A stretch of 44,402 nucleotides of DNA. Source: Anaerolineales bacterium. GTDB lineage: Bacteria > Chloroflexota > Anaerolineae > Epilineales > JAANWY01. The notes below the pieces were generated by a model. That model was not told where the DNA came from. It saw only the letters and a list, made by a program, of their open reading frames with translations, and ran no database searches. This document shows positions 32,579-41,320 of this stretch, piece after piece. Position numbers and translations under genes: made by a program. The DNA lies in assembly GCA_018263655.1 (NCBI GenBank), contig JAANWY010000164.1, positions 1-44,402 of the forward strand, given 5' to 3'. How positions within the stretch are numbered: position 1 is the stretch's first letter; every line of letters starts with the position of its first letter.

Positions 32579-32606
32579 TAACAGTGTCAAGCTGAGGTGG
32601 CTCTAA

Positions 32607-33389
32607 ATGCTGCTGGCAATCGATATCGGTAATACGAATCTAACCTTTGGCGTCTTCGACGGTGAGCGGCAAGTTCACCAGTGGCGCGCCGCGACCAAGC
32701 GCGCCGGCACGGCCGACGACTACACTGTGACCTTGAGCTGGTTCTTCCACAGCGCCGGCCTCGGATCGGAGCAGATCGACGGCTGCGTCATCTCCTCGGT
32801 TGTGCCGCCCCTGACGGCGGAGTGCGTGAGAATGGCGCGGGAGTATCTGAATACGGCACCGCTAGTCGTTGGACCTGGTGTGCGTACCGGGATGCGCATC
32901 GTCTACGACAACCCCGCCCAACTCGGCACTGATCGACTCATCGATGCTGTCGGCGCGCGTGAGCAATTTGGGGCGCCCGTAATCGTGATCGATTTCGGGA
33001 CGGCCACGACGTTCAATGTCGTCGACGGCGATGGCAACTACCGCGGCGGGGCCATCGCTCCGGGAATCGGTATCGCTGCGGACGCCTTGGTGACTGCGGC
33101 AGCGCAGCTTCCACGCGTCCACCTGGCTTTTCCGCCGCGTGTGACGGCGACCAACACCGTTGAAGCTATGCAATCTGGTGTGCTCTACGGGTACTTGGGC
33201 CTGGTCGAGGGCATGGTGGGCCGGCTCAGGGCGGAATGGGGCGCTGAAACTTCCGTCGTAGCCACGGGCGGGCTGGCCCGTGTCGTTGCTGAGTACACCG
33301 CGGCCATCGATGTTGTGGATCAGAACCTGATGCTGGAAGGTCTGCGGGTGATCTGGGCACTCAATTGCGGCGTGAAACGTAACACGTAG
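32607..33389 (+). CDS. coaX: type III pantothenate kinase
   Basis: 260 aa, ASKHA-fold CoaX, first step of CoA synthesis. AIDIGNTNLTFGVF (about 4-17), QLGTDRLIDAVGA (about 108), VIVIDFGTATTFNVVD (about 128-143) and RGGAIAPGIGIAADAL (about 152) are all present. Start ATG 32607 has GAGG about 10 nt upstream. It is followed by coaBC, so this is a CoA-synthesis pair. Confidence 0.96.
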   Translation: MLLAIDIGNTNLTFGVFDGERQVHQWRAATKRAGTADDYTVTLSWFFHSAGLGSEQIDGCVISSVVPPLTAECVRMAREYLNTAPLVVGPGVRTGMRIVYDNPAQLGTDRLIDAVGAREQFGAPVIVIDFGTATTFNVVDGDGNYRGGAIAPGIGIAADALVTAAAQLPRVHLAFPPRVTATNTVEAMQSGVLYGYLGLVEGMVGRLRAEWGAETSVVATGGLARVVAEYTAAIDVVDQNLMLEGLRVIWALNCGVKRNT

Positions 33390-33404
33390 GGAGTGTTTCG
33401 TGTT

Positions 33405-33544
33405 TCACGGCAGTAAGCGTTCAGGGGGCAACCCATAGAGCATCCCTTCGACAAGCTCAGGACGTCGCTTCGATACGGTCTCCACTTCGTTTCGACCTAC
33501 TCAGGATGCTAGTCCTGATACCTCCTGAACGGTTACTCACGGCA
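33405..33544. mobile_element. palindromic element, family C copy 2, with 8-bp target duplication
   Basis: The element 33413-33536 (124 bp) starts GTAAGCGTTCAGG and ends CCTGAACGGTTAC (12 of 13 complementary). It is flanked by perfect TCACGGCA at 33405-33412 and 33537-33544. Its right 93 nt (33444-33536) match 44187-44279 in reverse orientation with about four mismatches. Ends beginning GTAA and an 8-bp duplication are typical of IS66-type elements. Confidence 0.92.
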
Positions 33545-33565
33545 TTCTTGTCACGGAGCGCTTTT

Positions 33566-34774
33566 ATGTCTATCCGAGTTCTCTGCAAGCAGACGATCGT
33601 CTTGGGTGTAACCGGCAGCATCGCGGCTTACAAGGCGGTGGAGATTGCCAGTCGGCTGGTGAAGGCCGGCGCCCACGTCGATGTCATCATGACCGAGGCT
33701 GCCACGCAGCTGGTGGCTCCTCTCACGTTTCAAGCCATCACGCACCGCCCTGTGACAACCGATCTGTTCGATCCACGCGGCGAGCTAGGGATCGATCATG
33801 TGGCCTTAGCTAAGCGCGCAGATCTGATGGCCATCGCTCCCATCACGGCCAACACGCTGGCTAAGCTGGCCCAGGGCTTAGCCGACAACGCACTGACCAC
33901 GACTTTTCTGGCGGTCGAGTCACCCGTCATCGTTGCGCCGGCGATGGAGTCCCACATGTGGCTGCATCCATCAACCCAACGTAACTTGGATACTTTGCAA
34001 GCCTGGGGGACGACGGTCGTCGAACCGGAGAGCGGACACTTGGCTTCGGGGGCGGAAGGCGTGGGGCGCCTGGCAGAGCCGGTCAGCATCGTCGACACGA
34101 TCCGGTTCGTGTTGGGGCGCGACGGTCCCTTGGCCGGCCGGCACGTGGCCGTCACGGCCGGCCCGACGCGCGAAGCCATCGATCCGGTGCGCTACATCTC
34201 CAACCATTCTTCAGGCCGCATGGGCTACGCGGTGGCCGAGGCTGTCCGTGATTTGGGCGCCCGCGTCACGCTCGTCAGCGGCCCGACAGCGCTACGGGCT
34301 CCAGCCGGCGTCGAGTTCGTGGCCGTCACCTCCACGCACGAGATGCGAGACGCTGTGTTGGACGTCCTCCCCGACGTCGATGCCGTCGTCGGCGCTGCTG
34401 CGGTGACCGACTATGGGCCAGCCGTGTCTAGTGAGCAGAAGATCAAGAAAGCTGAGGGGGGGTTCTCACTCGAGTTGGTCCATAATCCGGACATCCTCAT
34501 GGATGTGAAAGCTTGGAAGGAGGCGCGAGAACGTACACACCCTATCATCATCGGGTTCGCCGCCGAGACGGAGAACCTCATCGAAAACGCACAGAACAAG
34601 CTCGTTCGGAAGAGGATGGACCTGATTGTGGCCAACTTGGTGCCGGCGACCTTCGGGTCTGACAGAAGCCAGGCCACGCTTATTCAGGTTGATCAACCTG
34701 TCGAGCGGCTGCCATCTCTGACGAAGACGGAACTTGCTGACAAACTGGCCGATCGCTTGGTTTACTTACTGTAG
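33566..34774 (+). CDS. coaBC: bifunctional phosphopantothenoylcysteine decarboxylase / phosphopantothenate--cysteine ligase
   Basis: 402 aa. CoaC flavoprotein domain: LGVTGSIAAYKAVEIASRLV (about 14-33), catalytic His in LGIDHVALAKRADL (about 75) and APAMESHMW (about 125). CoaB domain: VAVTAGPTREAIDPVRYISN (about 195-214), SSGRMGYAVAEAV and a Lys in QKIKKAEGG. The clamp motif reads HLASGAEGVGRL, with Ser where E. coli Dfp has the reactive Cys (LACG); other bacterial Dfp proteins also lack that Cys, to my knowledge. ATG 33566 is preferred over the GTG-type start at 33506, which lies in the inserted element. It overlaps the convergent gene end by 13 nt. Confidence 0.95.
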   Translation: MSIRVLCKQTIVLGVTGSIAAYKAVEIASRLVKAGAHVDVIMTEAATQLVAPLTFQAITHRPVTTDLFDPRGELGIDHVALAKRADLMAIAPITANTLAKLAQGLADNALTTTFLAVESPVIVAPAMESHMWLHPSTQRNLDTLQAWGTTVVEPESGHLASGAEGVGRLAEPVSIVDTIRFVLGRDGPLAGRHVAVTAGPTREAIDPVRYISNHSSGRMGYAVAEAVRDLGARVTLVSGPTALRAPAGVEFVAVTSTHEMRDAVLDVLPDVDAVVGAAAVTDYGPAVSSEQKIKKAEGGFSLELVHNPDILMDVKAWKEARERTHPIIIGFAAETENLIENAQNKLVRKRMDLIVANLVPATFGSDRSQATLIQVDQPVERLPSLTKTELADKLADRLVYLL

Positions 34775-36043
34775 TAGGCGTAACCGCTTAGGTGACCGGC
34801 AATCGTGTTCACCGCGATATCCAAGTCGCCGTCGTTGTCGTAATCCGCCACGGCACCGCCCCGCGCCATCAGATTTCCGACATCTACGAGGCCGGTTTCC
34901 TCCGTCCACTCGACGAACTGTCGCGGCCGGCCATACTTCGCCTTGAGATTGTTGCCTCGGTTGCGATAGAGCTTGACCGGCTCTGGGTCGGTCTCGAAGT
35001 TCGTGACCGGCACGCGTCCGTTGACAAACAGCAGATCTTGATCTCTGTCCTGGTCCAGGTCGACGAAGGCGGTGCCCCAGCCGGTCAGGCCGTTGCCCAG
35101 GCCCATGATGCCGATGCGGAAAGTGCTGTACTGGAACGTGGGCTGATCGGCTGTGGTGGTCTCGTTGAGATACAGGGCGTTCAGCTCGCGCTCCCAGTTG
35201 GTGATGAACAGGTCGATCTGGCCATCGCCGTTGTAGTCGCCGCCGGCCACCCCCATCCCGCTCCCAGAATCGCCGACGTTGGCCACGTCCGTCAGGTCTT
35301 TGAAGCGGAAGCCAAGTTCTTCGGGATCGTCCGCCAAGGGCTGGCTGGTATACAGCCGGTTGGGCTGGCCGTCGTTGGCGATGTACAGGTCCAGGTCGCC
35401 GTCGCGATCTACGGGCGTCAGCAACGCGCCGAGCCCGCGTTCTTCGCGCTCCAGGCCGGCAAGCTCGGTCACCTCGCGGAACGTGACGAGGTTGGAGATT
35501 GGAGATTGTTGAGGGGCCTTGGTTGAGGTACAGTCGGTCGGGAAGGCCGTAGTAGTCCTGTGGGAAGGCGCCGCTGGGCTTTGGGACCTGGTTGTCCAGA
35601 TCGATGTAGGCAGCCACGAAGAGGTCGGGCCAGCCGTCGTCGTTCAGGTCGCCCACGACGGCGGCGCTGTTCCACTCCGGCGCGGCGACGCCGGCGGCCG
35701 CAGCGCCTTCGGTGAAGGTGCCGTCGCCGTTGTTCCAGAGCAGCGCGTTCGGCCCGTCAGCGGTGACGTAGAGGTCCCACCAGCCATCCTGGTTGAAATC
35801 AGCGGCGACGCAGCCGTTGCCCCGCATTGCCAGATCGGTACCCGTCGCTGCACTGACGTCGGTGAAGGTGCCGCCATCGTTGCGGTACAGCGCGTTGCGC
35901 GGGAGGCCGCCCTGCTTCTCCCAGAAATCGACCTCGTCCTCGGCGTGCGAGTTGACGAGGTAGAGGTCCAGCCAGCCGTCGTTGTTGTAGTCGATCCAGC
36001 AGAGGGAGGTTACCACGTCTGCTGGATCAATGGTTATACCCAC
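34762..36043 (-). pseudogene. FG-GAP/VCBS-repeat (CRTAC1-like) protein gene, broken
   Basis: On the minus strand the 5' part reads WIDYNNDGWLDLYLVNSHAE, DFNQDGWWDLYVTADG and VGDLNDDGWPDLFVAAYID: calcium-binding DxDxDG-type beta-propeller repeats of surface proteins. At 35514-35488 a GAGATTGG word repeat interrupts the frame. The remainder continues in another frame as TFREVTELAGLEREERGLGA, VDRDGDLDLYIANDGQPNRL and later ADYDNDGDLDIAVNT. The N-terminus is also missing: an in-frame stop precedes the first codon and no signal peptide is found. The C-terminal UnbV-type domain is absent too. So the gene is a fragment with an internal frameshift. Confidence 0.8.
35488..35514. repeat. GAGATTGG word repeat inserted in the FG-GAP gene
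   Basis: GAGGTTGGAGATTGGAGATT and following bases match the word family found around 6890-7084 and at 24981-25018. It replaces the short GDG-type stretch expected between LYLNQG and TFREV and shifts the frame. Confidence 0.8.
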
Positions 36044-36093
36044 TGATCCGGGTTAGCTTGGCTGCATAGGCCTGGCGCGGCTCGAGGGGTTTG

Positions 36094-36257
36094 TTAGAGC
36101 GTATTTTAAAAGTATCTAAAGTGGTGAATTGTCCTGGATTAGCACCACTCAGCGTTCATTTGTAGAGCTTCGGCACCTGAAATCGGCGCAAATACCCGCC
36201 GAGTGGTGTCTGAATCCAGATTTTCAGCATCTCTAGGACTTCTAAAACACCCTCTTA
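36094..36257. mobile_element. MITE-like element with GAGGGTGTTTTAGAAGT ends
   Basis: The 158-bp element 36097-36254 begins GAGCGTATTTTAAAAGT and its reverse strand begins GAGGGTGTTTTAGAAGT, 14 of 17 identical. TTA flanks both ends (36094-36096, 36255-36257), a possible 3-bp duplication. The ends resemble those of some IS5-type elements. It adjoins the truncated 5' end of the FG-GAP gene. The remaining 36258-36368 holds nothing recognised. Confidence 0.6.
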
Positions 36258-36368
36258 GACATGTACATGACTGGCCGACGTTGAATCAAAGTGATCAGAC
36301 AATCTACTTATCCTCCTGCAACGCCAACCCTCTGATCAAACTCCCTTGCAGGATCAAAAGCACGATCA

Positions 36369-36386
36369 GGGGTGTCACGACACCCC
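36369..36386 (-). terminator. possible terminator downstream of the phosphodiesterase gene
   Basis: GGGGTGTC and GACACCCC form an 8-bp stem directly after the minus-strand stop at 36405. A TTTT lies some 8 nt beyond on the minus strand, so termination would be weak. Confidence 0.45.
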
Positions 36387-36404
36387 GCTTGTCGGTGGGC
36401 TATG

Positions 36405-37721
36405 CTATTCCAAGTCCATGCAATTGGCGTAGTATGTCACTGTGGCGGGCCAATCGGAGAAGATGCCGAGGATGCCCACGTCTTGCGCCAGGACGTCGAG
36501 CGCTTCGAACGTGTCACCGCTGTTGTTGATCACATCGGCGATACTCTGATAGTACCAGCCGCCACCATCCGTCAGAGGCCCCGAGCGCTCCAGAGTCCAG
36601 GTGATGATGTCGAGGCCGGCATCCTTGGCAGCTAGGGCGTAATCGGAGGGCACAATCTCGTTGTCGTCGAGCGTCAAGAGCATCCACATGGGCGGCGCAA
36701 TGATATTCACGCCCTCGGCGGCCAGGGTTTCCATATCGGGCGACCACGTGCTGGGATCATCAACATCGAAGTCCGGATCACCGTAGCGACCGTCGAGGTA
36801 AACAGCCTGCTCACCGAATTCCGGCTCATTTTCAATCCAATAGCGCACGTCGTCGAGGTTGAAGGATTGCGCAAACACCATCTCCGGCTCGACCCGGGCC
36901 GCTTTGTACTCGTCGATCATCTGCTGGGCGTAGTCTGCCTGGGTGTAATCGCCCTCGTACGGCATCTCTACGCTGGGCGCCTTGAGCTCAGGCGTCATCT
37001 TCACACCCAAGTCCTTGAAGAGTTCGATGCTCTCGGCATGGGTGAGCAACGTGCCGCTGTTGGCGGCATACAGATCCGTGCGCCAGTTCGGAGTGCCGCC
37101 CATGTACTCCTCGACGGTCGTGGCGCGGGGATTTGACGCGTCCATCTTGCCCTTGAGCATCTTGAACTCCTCCAGCGTGATGTCACTGGTGCAGCACCTG
37201 GCCGATGCCGGCTCTAGCAGCTCTCCGGTCTCCTCATCGAATACGGCTGGTGTGAAGCCTTCAGAGCATTTGGCGGCCAGTTCGGGGATCGCGAGGATGT
37301 TAGTGGTAGTGTGAAGATCACACTGCGAGTGCCGGCACACCAGCTCCCTATCTTGAGTGAAGGTCACATCACACTCCAGGATACCGGCGCCCATGCGAGC
37401 GGCCGCTTCATAGGACTCCTGCGTATGCTCGGGGAACTGTAAGGCCGCACCCCGGTGGCCGATCGAGAAATCAGTCCTGGAGAAAGGACCATCGGCGCAC
37501 TGCTGAAGGGCAACTTTTAGCTCACTGTGGTCCATGTCATCGACGAGGTAGAACGGGCGTGGCCCCAGTTGTACGCTCTGATCCGCCCTCGCTTCTACCT
37601 CGACGGCGGGTACCTGTTCAGAAACTTGGAACCCACTTGGGACACAAGCAGTCAGGCCCATCAGGAAAAGGCCAAGGATTAGTAGGCTGACAAACTTCTT
37701 GGTGTTTTGTGTGTTCATCAT
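36405..37721 (-). CDS. glycerophosphodiester phosphodiesterase, lipoprotein
   Basis: 438 aa. The signal peptide ends in lipobox LTAC (Cys near 26), so the enzyme is surface-anchored. The GDPD TIM-barrel core shows FSIGHRGAALQFPEHTQESY (catalytic HR and E, about 86-105), ILECDVTFTQDRELVCRHSQ (E-x-D and second His, about 113-132) and MTPELKAPSVE near 240. Later blocks such as DGGGWYYQSIADVI are seen in large GDPD relatives. It would hydrolyse glycerophosphodiesters outside the cell to release glycerol phosphate. AGGAGATGATAA precedes ATG 37721. It lies next to the phosphonate-type transporter, suggesting phosphorus scavenging. Confidence 0.88.
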   Translation of the reverse strand: MMNTQNTKKFVSLLILGLFLMGLTACVPSGFQVSEQVPAVEVEARADQSVQLGPRPFYLVDDMDHSELKVALQQCADGPFSRTDFSIGHRGAALQFPEHTQESYEAAARMGAGILECDVTFTQDRELVCRHSQCDLHTTTNILAIPELAAKCSEGFTPAVFDEETGELLEPASARCCTSDITLEEFKMLKGKMDASNPRATTVEEYMGGTPNWRTDLYAANSGTLLTHAESIELFKDLGVKMTPELKAPSVEMPYEGDYTQADYAQQMIDEYKAARVEPEMVFAQSFNLDDVRYWIENEPEFGEQAVYLDGRYGDPDFDVDDPSTWSPDMETLAAEGVNIIAPPMWMLLTLDDNEIVPSDYALAAKDAGLDIITWTLERSGPLTDGGGWYYQSIADVINNSGDTFEALDVLAQDVGILGIFSDWPATVTYYANCMDLE

Positions 37722-38045
37722 TTATCATCTCCTCTTTGATTTGACAAACTTCTATCGTCCCTGTTTTTCCAAAGCCAATCTGCTATTTGATTGTCCTATT
37801 TCCCGACCACCCCCTTTCAGCTCTAGAGCTCTCTCGGAAAGTCCCAGAGCCTGATTTCAAGAAGGAAAAGCGGCTCGGGACCACCGATCCTTTAACATTT
37901 CACCCCCACCCAAACTTGGGTGCAAATCGCCAAATATGGTAAAAACGGGCTGATAAGTAGGATATCATACCCCCAAAATTTGTTTTCGGCTCTGAATTTA
38001 CCGAGAGAGCTCCTCTACTTTCGGTAATATTATGGTAAAGGGTTG
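37722..38045. other. intergenic stretch upstream of the phosphodiesterase gene
   Basis: AT-richer than its surroundings. It holds a small CACCCAA/TTGGGTG palindrome (about 37911-37926). A promoter reading toward the minus-strand phosphodiesterase gene is probably in 37740-37800, but I cannot name its boxes with confidence. Confidence 0.4.
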
Positions 38046-38265
38046 AATTAATTTGGGTGCAGATACTCTCAGTTACCAGTACGAATGTTCTAGGGAAAAA
38101 GACTGCTAGCAGCGCGATTTGCCTTGGTTATGTCCAGAAACTCGCTCGGAATCCACGGTAATCATGCGGTTTACTCCAGCCATTTGCAGAAATTCGCCCG
38201 AGAGTTTACCATAAATTGAGAAAGTCGCTCGCTAGTAACTAGGAGTATCTGCACCCAATTAATTT
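38046..38265. mobile_element. MITE-like element with GGGTGCAGATACTC ends and 9-bp direct repeats
   Basis: The 202-bp element 38055-38256 has ends of 25 nt that pair at 22 positions, starting with identical GGGTGCAGATACTC. AATTAATTT flanks it on both sides (38046-38054 and 38257-38265). No coding capacity. Confidence 0.8.
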
Positions 38266-38635
38266 GGCCTCAAAATTGGCCATTGGGGCACGACTTCATG
38301 AAGATTTCTCAGAAATCATGCGTCCACATAGCCAGACTGGCCGTTTTCGAAGCCGAACAAGCTCGTTTACGTGAGTGAAACGGCAACATTGACAAAAATC
38401 GCGGTGGTTAATTGGGTCTTTAGACATAAAGTTGCCGAAAGTCGAGTTCAGATCTGAGCGTGTTTGAAAAGCTTGAAGTGGCCCTCGAAGCTGCATCAAA
38501 ATCTTAGTATGATCGAAAAGCTTACCCTAGCGATTTGTCCGATATTGAATGGCTGCTTTTCCCGGGAAGAAGTGAATCGCCCCGGTAGACAGTCCCATCG
38601 AGGTCGATAATGCCCCCGCCTATGACGTGAAGTCC
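38266..38635. other. intergenic stretch downstream of the second phnE
   Basis: 370 nt without a recognisable gene, terminator or repeat. Base composition is AT-richer than the window average. Confidence 0.4.
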
Positions 38636-39445
38636 TCAGCTCACTTTCCGTCGCATATACGCGGAGAACACCTCGCTGAAGATGACGACCCCCAGGATGG
38701 TGAGCAGGATGGTGAGCACGTTCGCCCAGCGGAAGTAGTTGATACTGGTCGTGAGTTCCATGCCAATGCCGCCTGCCCCGACGAACCCAATGATCGTCGA
38801 GGCCCGGACGTTGATATCCCAGCGGTAGGTGGTGATGCCGACAAAGGCCGGCTTTACCTGAGGAATCACACCATAGATCACCGTTTTCAGGGAGGATGCA
38901 CCGGTCGCGACCACGGCCTCGACTTGGCCATGATCGATCTCCTCGATCGACTCGGCCAGGAGCTTAGACATGAACCCAATCGACCGCACGCCGACGGCCA
39001 ACACGCCGGAGAGCGCCCCAGGCCCAAACACGATAACGAAGATGAGCGCCCAGATGATGACGTTGACCGAACGGGAGACCGTGATAATGAACTTGCCGAG
39101 GGAATAGGTCGCCTTGTTCGGGGTCGTGTTGTTCGCTCCCATCCAGGCCACCGGTAGCGAGAGGACGACCGCGAGAGCTGTTCCCAGGATAGAGATGTGG
39201 ATCGTCTCAATCAGCGGCGCAACGATCTCTCCCGTGTACGCGAGGTTTGGCGGGTACATCCGGCTGAAGAGGTCGTTCATTTCCCGCGGAGCCGTCGCAA
39301 CGTAGCTGTAGTTGATGTCGAGCAGCGTCCACGAAATCACGACGGCGACAGCGGTTGCGAGCACGGCGATGTAACGGACTAGCCGTTGGCGTGAATCGTA
39401 GCGTTCCCACACGTACTTGTCGTCGGTGGCAGCCGCCTGCATCAT
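38636..39445 (-). CDS. phnE: phosphonate-type ABC transporter permease PhnE (second copy)
   Basis: 269-aa permease with about six membrane helices. The EAA-like loop is visible as EAVVATGASSLKTVIYGVIP (about 165-185), followed by TTYRWDINVRASTIIGFVGA with GGIGMEL, the PhnE hallmark. It pairs with the upstream permease to form the channel. ATG 39445 overlaps the stop of the first phnE (ATGA); a long frame upstream is only a shadow of that gene. It is the last gene of the transporter operon. Confidence 0.92.
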   Translation of the reverse strand: MMQAAATDDKYVWERYDSRQRLVRYIAVLATAVAVVISWTLLDINYSYVATAPREMNDLFSRMYPPNLAYTGEIVAPLIETIHISILGTALAVVLSLPVAWMGANNTTPNKATYSLGKFIITVSRSVNVIIWALIFVIVFGPGALSGVLAVGVRSIGFMSKLLAESIEEIDHGQVEAVVATGASSLKTVIYGVIPQVKPAFVGITTYRWDINVRASTIIGFVGAGGIGMELTTSINYFRWANVLTILLTILGVVIFSEVFSAYMRRKVS

Positions 39446-40254
39446 TGTACCCTCCGTCGCAAGACCGCGCTTAGTACCTCGGCACCCAGCACGATGGCTA
39501 CGATGACGATGATTACGGCGAGGGCGAAGTCGTATTCGTACCGGTCGAACGAGTTCAAGAGCGTGATACCGATGCCCCCAGCACCGACGATGCCGACGAT
39601 GGTGCTGTGTCGAATATTGATGTCCCAACGGTAGATGGTCAGCCCGACGATGCGCGGGATAACCTGCGGGATCATGCCGTATAGGAGCACCTTCCCCCGG
39701 CTCCCACCGACGGCTCGGATGGCTTCGATCTGTCCCTCGTCGATGTCCTCTAAGTCCTCAGCCAGAAGTTTGGCGAAGAAACCGACCGTCTTGAACGAGA
39801 GGGCGAGAATGCCTGCCAGGGCGCCGAAGCCGACGGCTTTAACGGCGATGATCGCGACGATGAGTTCGTGAAACGCACGAGAAACCGAAATGAGGAACCG
39901 GCCCACGGCATACACGGGCTTCGGCGCGATATTCTCCGCTGCCATGAACGCCACCGGCAGACTGATCACCACGCCGATGACGGTCGCCACGATCGCCATC
40001 GCGACAGTTTCGATCATGCCAATCCGGATTAGGTTCAGTTGGCGGGGACCGAAATCCGGAGGGAACATGCTTTGGATGAGGTTCGCCCCCGACTCGAGCC
40101 CGATCAGGAGTCGATCGAACGAGATGCGGACTCCCCATGCGCTCCATAGGAAGAACACGACAATTACGGCATAGACGATCCACTTCACCGTCTTGTTGGC
40201 GAAAGCCGTCGGCGGTTCCCAGGTTCGTCTCTCCGGTTCGATGTGCGTTGCCAT
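39442..40254 (-). CDS. phnE: phosphonate-type ABC transporter permease PhnE (first copy)
   Basis: 270-aa permease with about six membrane helices. ENIAPKPVYAVGRFLISVSR near 115-135, the loop IEAIRAVGGSRGKVLLYGMI near 178-197 and GLTIYRWDINIRHSTIVGIV with GAGGIGI after it match PhnE. About half of the second copy aligns by eye, so the two are paralogues from an old duplication. I start at ATG 40254, with GGGGG about 10 nt upstream; a GTG at 40263 is possible. Confidence 0.92.
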   Translation of the reverse strand: MATHIEPERRTWEPPTAFANKTVKWIVYAVIVVFFLWSAWGVRISFDRLLIGLESGANLIQSMFPPDFGPRQLNLIRIGMIETVAMAIVATVIGVVISLPVAFMAAENIAPKPVYAVGRFLISVSRAFHELIVAIIAVKAVGFGALAGILALSFKTVGFFAKLLAEDLEDIDEGQIEAIRAVGGSRGKVLLYGMIPQVIPRIVGLTIYRWDINIRHSTIVGIVGAGGIGITLLNSFDRYEYDFALAVIIVIVAIVLGAEVLSAVLRRRVQ

Positions 40255-40271
40255 CTCAGCCACGCCCCCGA

Positions 40272-41099
40272 TTACCCACGAATTCCCGCCCGATCGATTT
40301 CCCGCAAGTTTGGTACCTCCGTTGTCGACACGGTTTCCTTGACGGGCGAGTCCTCCGAAATCGGGCTTCCCTTGTAGATGTGGTCCCTGACGCCCTCGGT
40401 GAGTTCAGCCGGAGTGCCTTCGAAGACGATTTTACCTTTTCTGAGGCCGACGATCCGTTCGCTGAATTCCTCCGCTAGCGAGACTTCGTGGATGTTAATC
40501 AGGACGGGAATGTTATCTTCCTTCGCGATGTCGGTCAGCAGGGCCATTACGACTCGCGAGGTTTCTGGATCCAGGCTGCTCGTTGGCTCGTCGACCAGGA
40601 GGATCTTTGGCCGCTGGATAACCGCCCGCGCTATGCCCACGCGCTGCCGTTGTCCCCCCGAGAGCTTATCGGCACGCACGTTCTCGTACCCTTTGAGCCC
40701 GACTCGCTCGAGCAGTTCGTAGGCTCGCTTGATGTCTTCGGGCGCGAACTTGCGGCGGTACGCTTGCCAGACGTTAACGTAGCCCAGCCGGCCCGAGAGC
40801 ACGTTTTCCATGACTGTGAGCCGTTCGACGAGGTTGAACTCCTGGAAAATCATTCCCATGTCGCGGCGGACCTCTGGCAGGTCATCCTGCGGGAGGGCTG
40901 TCACCTCCACCCCATCGAGCCACACGGTCCCGGCGCTGGGTTCTACCAGCCGGTTTACGCACCGGATGAACGTACTCTTTCCAGCGCCGCTTGGACCGAT
41001 CATAGCCACGATTGCATTGTCGGATACCTCGAGAGACACCCCCCTGAGGGCTTCCTCATCTGTCTCATACGTTTTTTCGAGATCGATTACTGAAAGCAT
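40272..41099 (-). CDS. phnC: phosphonate-type ABC transporter ATPase PhnC
   Basis: 275-aa ABC ATPase. Walker A GPSGAGKST (about 35-43), Q-loop in GMIFQEFNLVERLTVMENVL, signature LSGGQRQRVGIARA (about 145), Walker B PKILLVDEPTSSLDP and switch His in NIHEVSLAEEFSERI. It energises import through the two PhnE permeases. Upstream GAGGAG is very close to ATG 41099. It lies 17 nt before the preferred phnE start. Confidence 0.94.
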   Translation of the reverse strand: MLSVIDLEKTYETDEEALRGVSLEVSDNAIVAMIGPSGAGKSTFIRCVNRLVEPSAGTVWLDGVEVTALPQDDLPEVRRDMGMIFQEFNLVERLTVMENVLSGRLGYVNVWQAYRRKFAPEDIKRAYELLERVGLKGYENVRADKLSGGQRQRVGIARAVIQRPKILLVDEPTSSLDPETSRVVMALLTDIAKEDNIPVLINIHEVSLAEEFSERIVGLRKGKIVFEGTPAELTEGVRDHIYKGSPISEDSPVKETVSTTEVPNLREIDRAGIRG

Positions 41100-41320
41100 A
41101 GCTCCTCGCGATATGGGAATTTTGAAGACATCACCTTGCCTTTATGTGCATCTGGTAGTCTCCGTCTTGATCAAGTTGGCGGAAACTAAAGTCTTCGGTG
41201 TTGTTGTAAGTGTGCTATCTTTTTCGTGAAAACCATACACGATGGGGGTTACTTATAAATCTTTGACCGCCGGCGACATGAAACCGAGGCGGTCTTGTAA
41301 CTGGCCAAGGCACAGGCACA

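Larger units (their letters stand above)
32170..32591. repeat. family D ends bracketing the cobU-coaX gap
   Basis: CTCGACAATGTTGGATT (32170-32186) and AATCTAACAGTGTCAAG (32575-32591) pair at about 14 of 17 and match the 17-nt ends at 6939/7061. The next bases (CAGAAACCAGGGTTTTG) also resemble the interior of copy 1 (CAGAAACAGCCTTTTG). Other palindromes have landed inside this piece. Confidence 0.65.

Noticed and set aside
38296..38499. 67-codon minus-strand frame in the gap behind phnE
   Set aside because: No ribosome binding site, no recognisable features and AT-rich intergenic composition.
39446..39628. N-terminal extension of the second phnE
   Set aside because: Arg/His-rich residues are the shadow of the first phnE; ATG 39445 overlaps that gene's stop.
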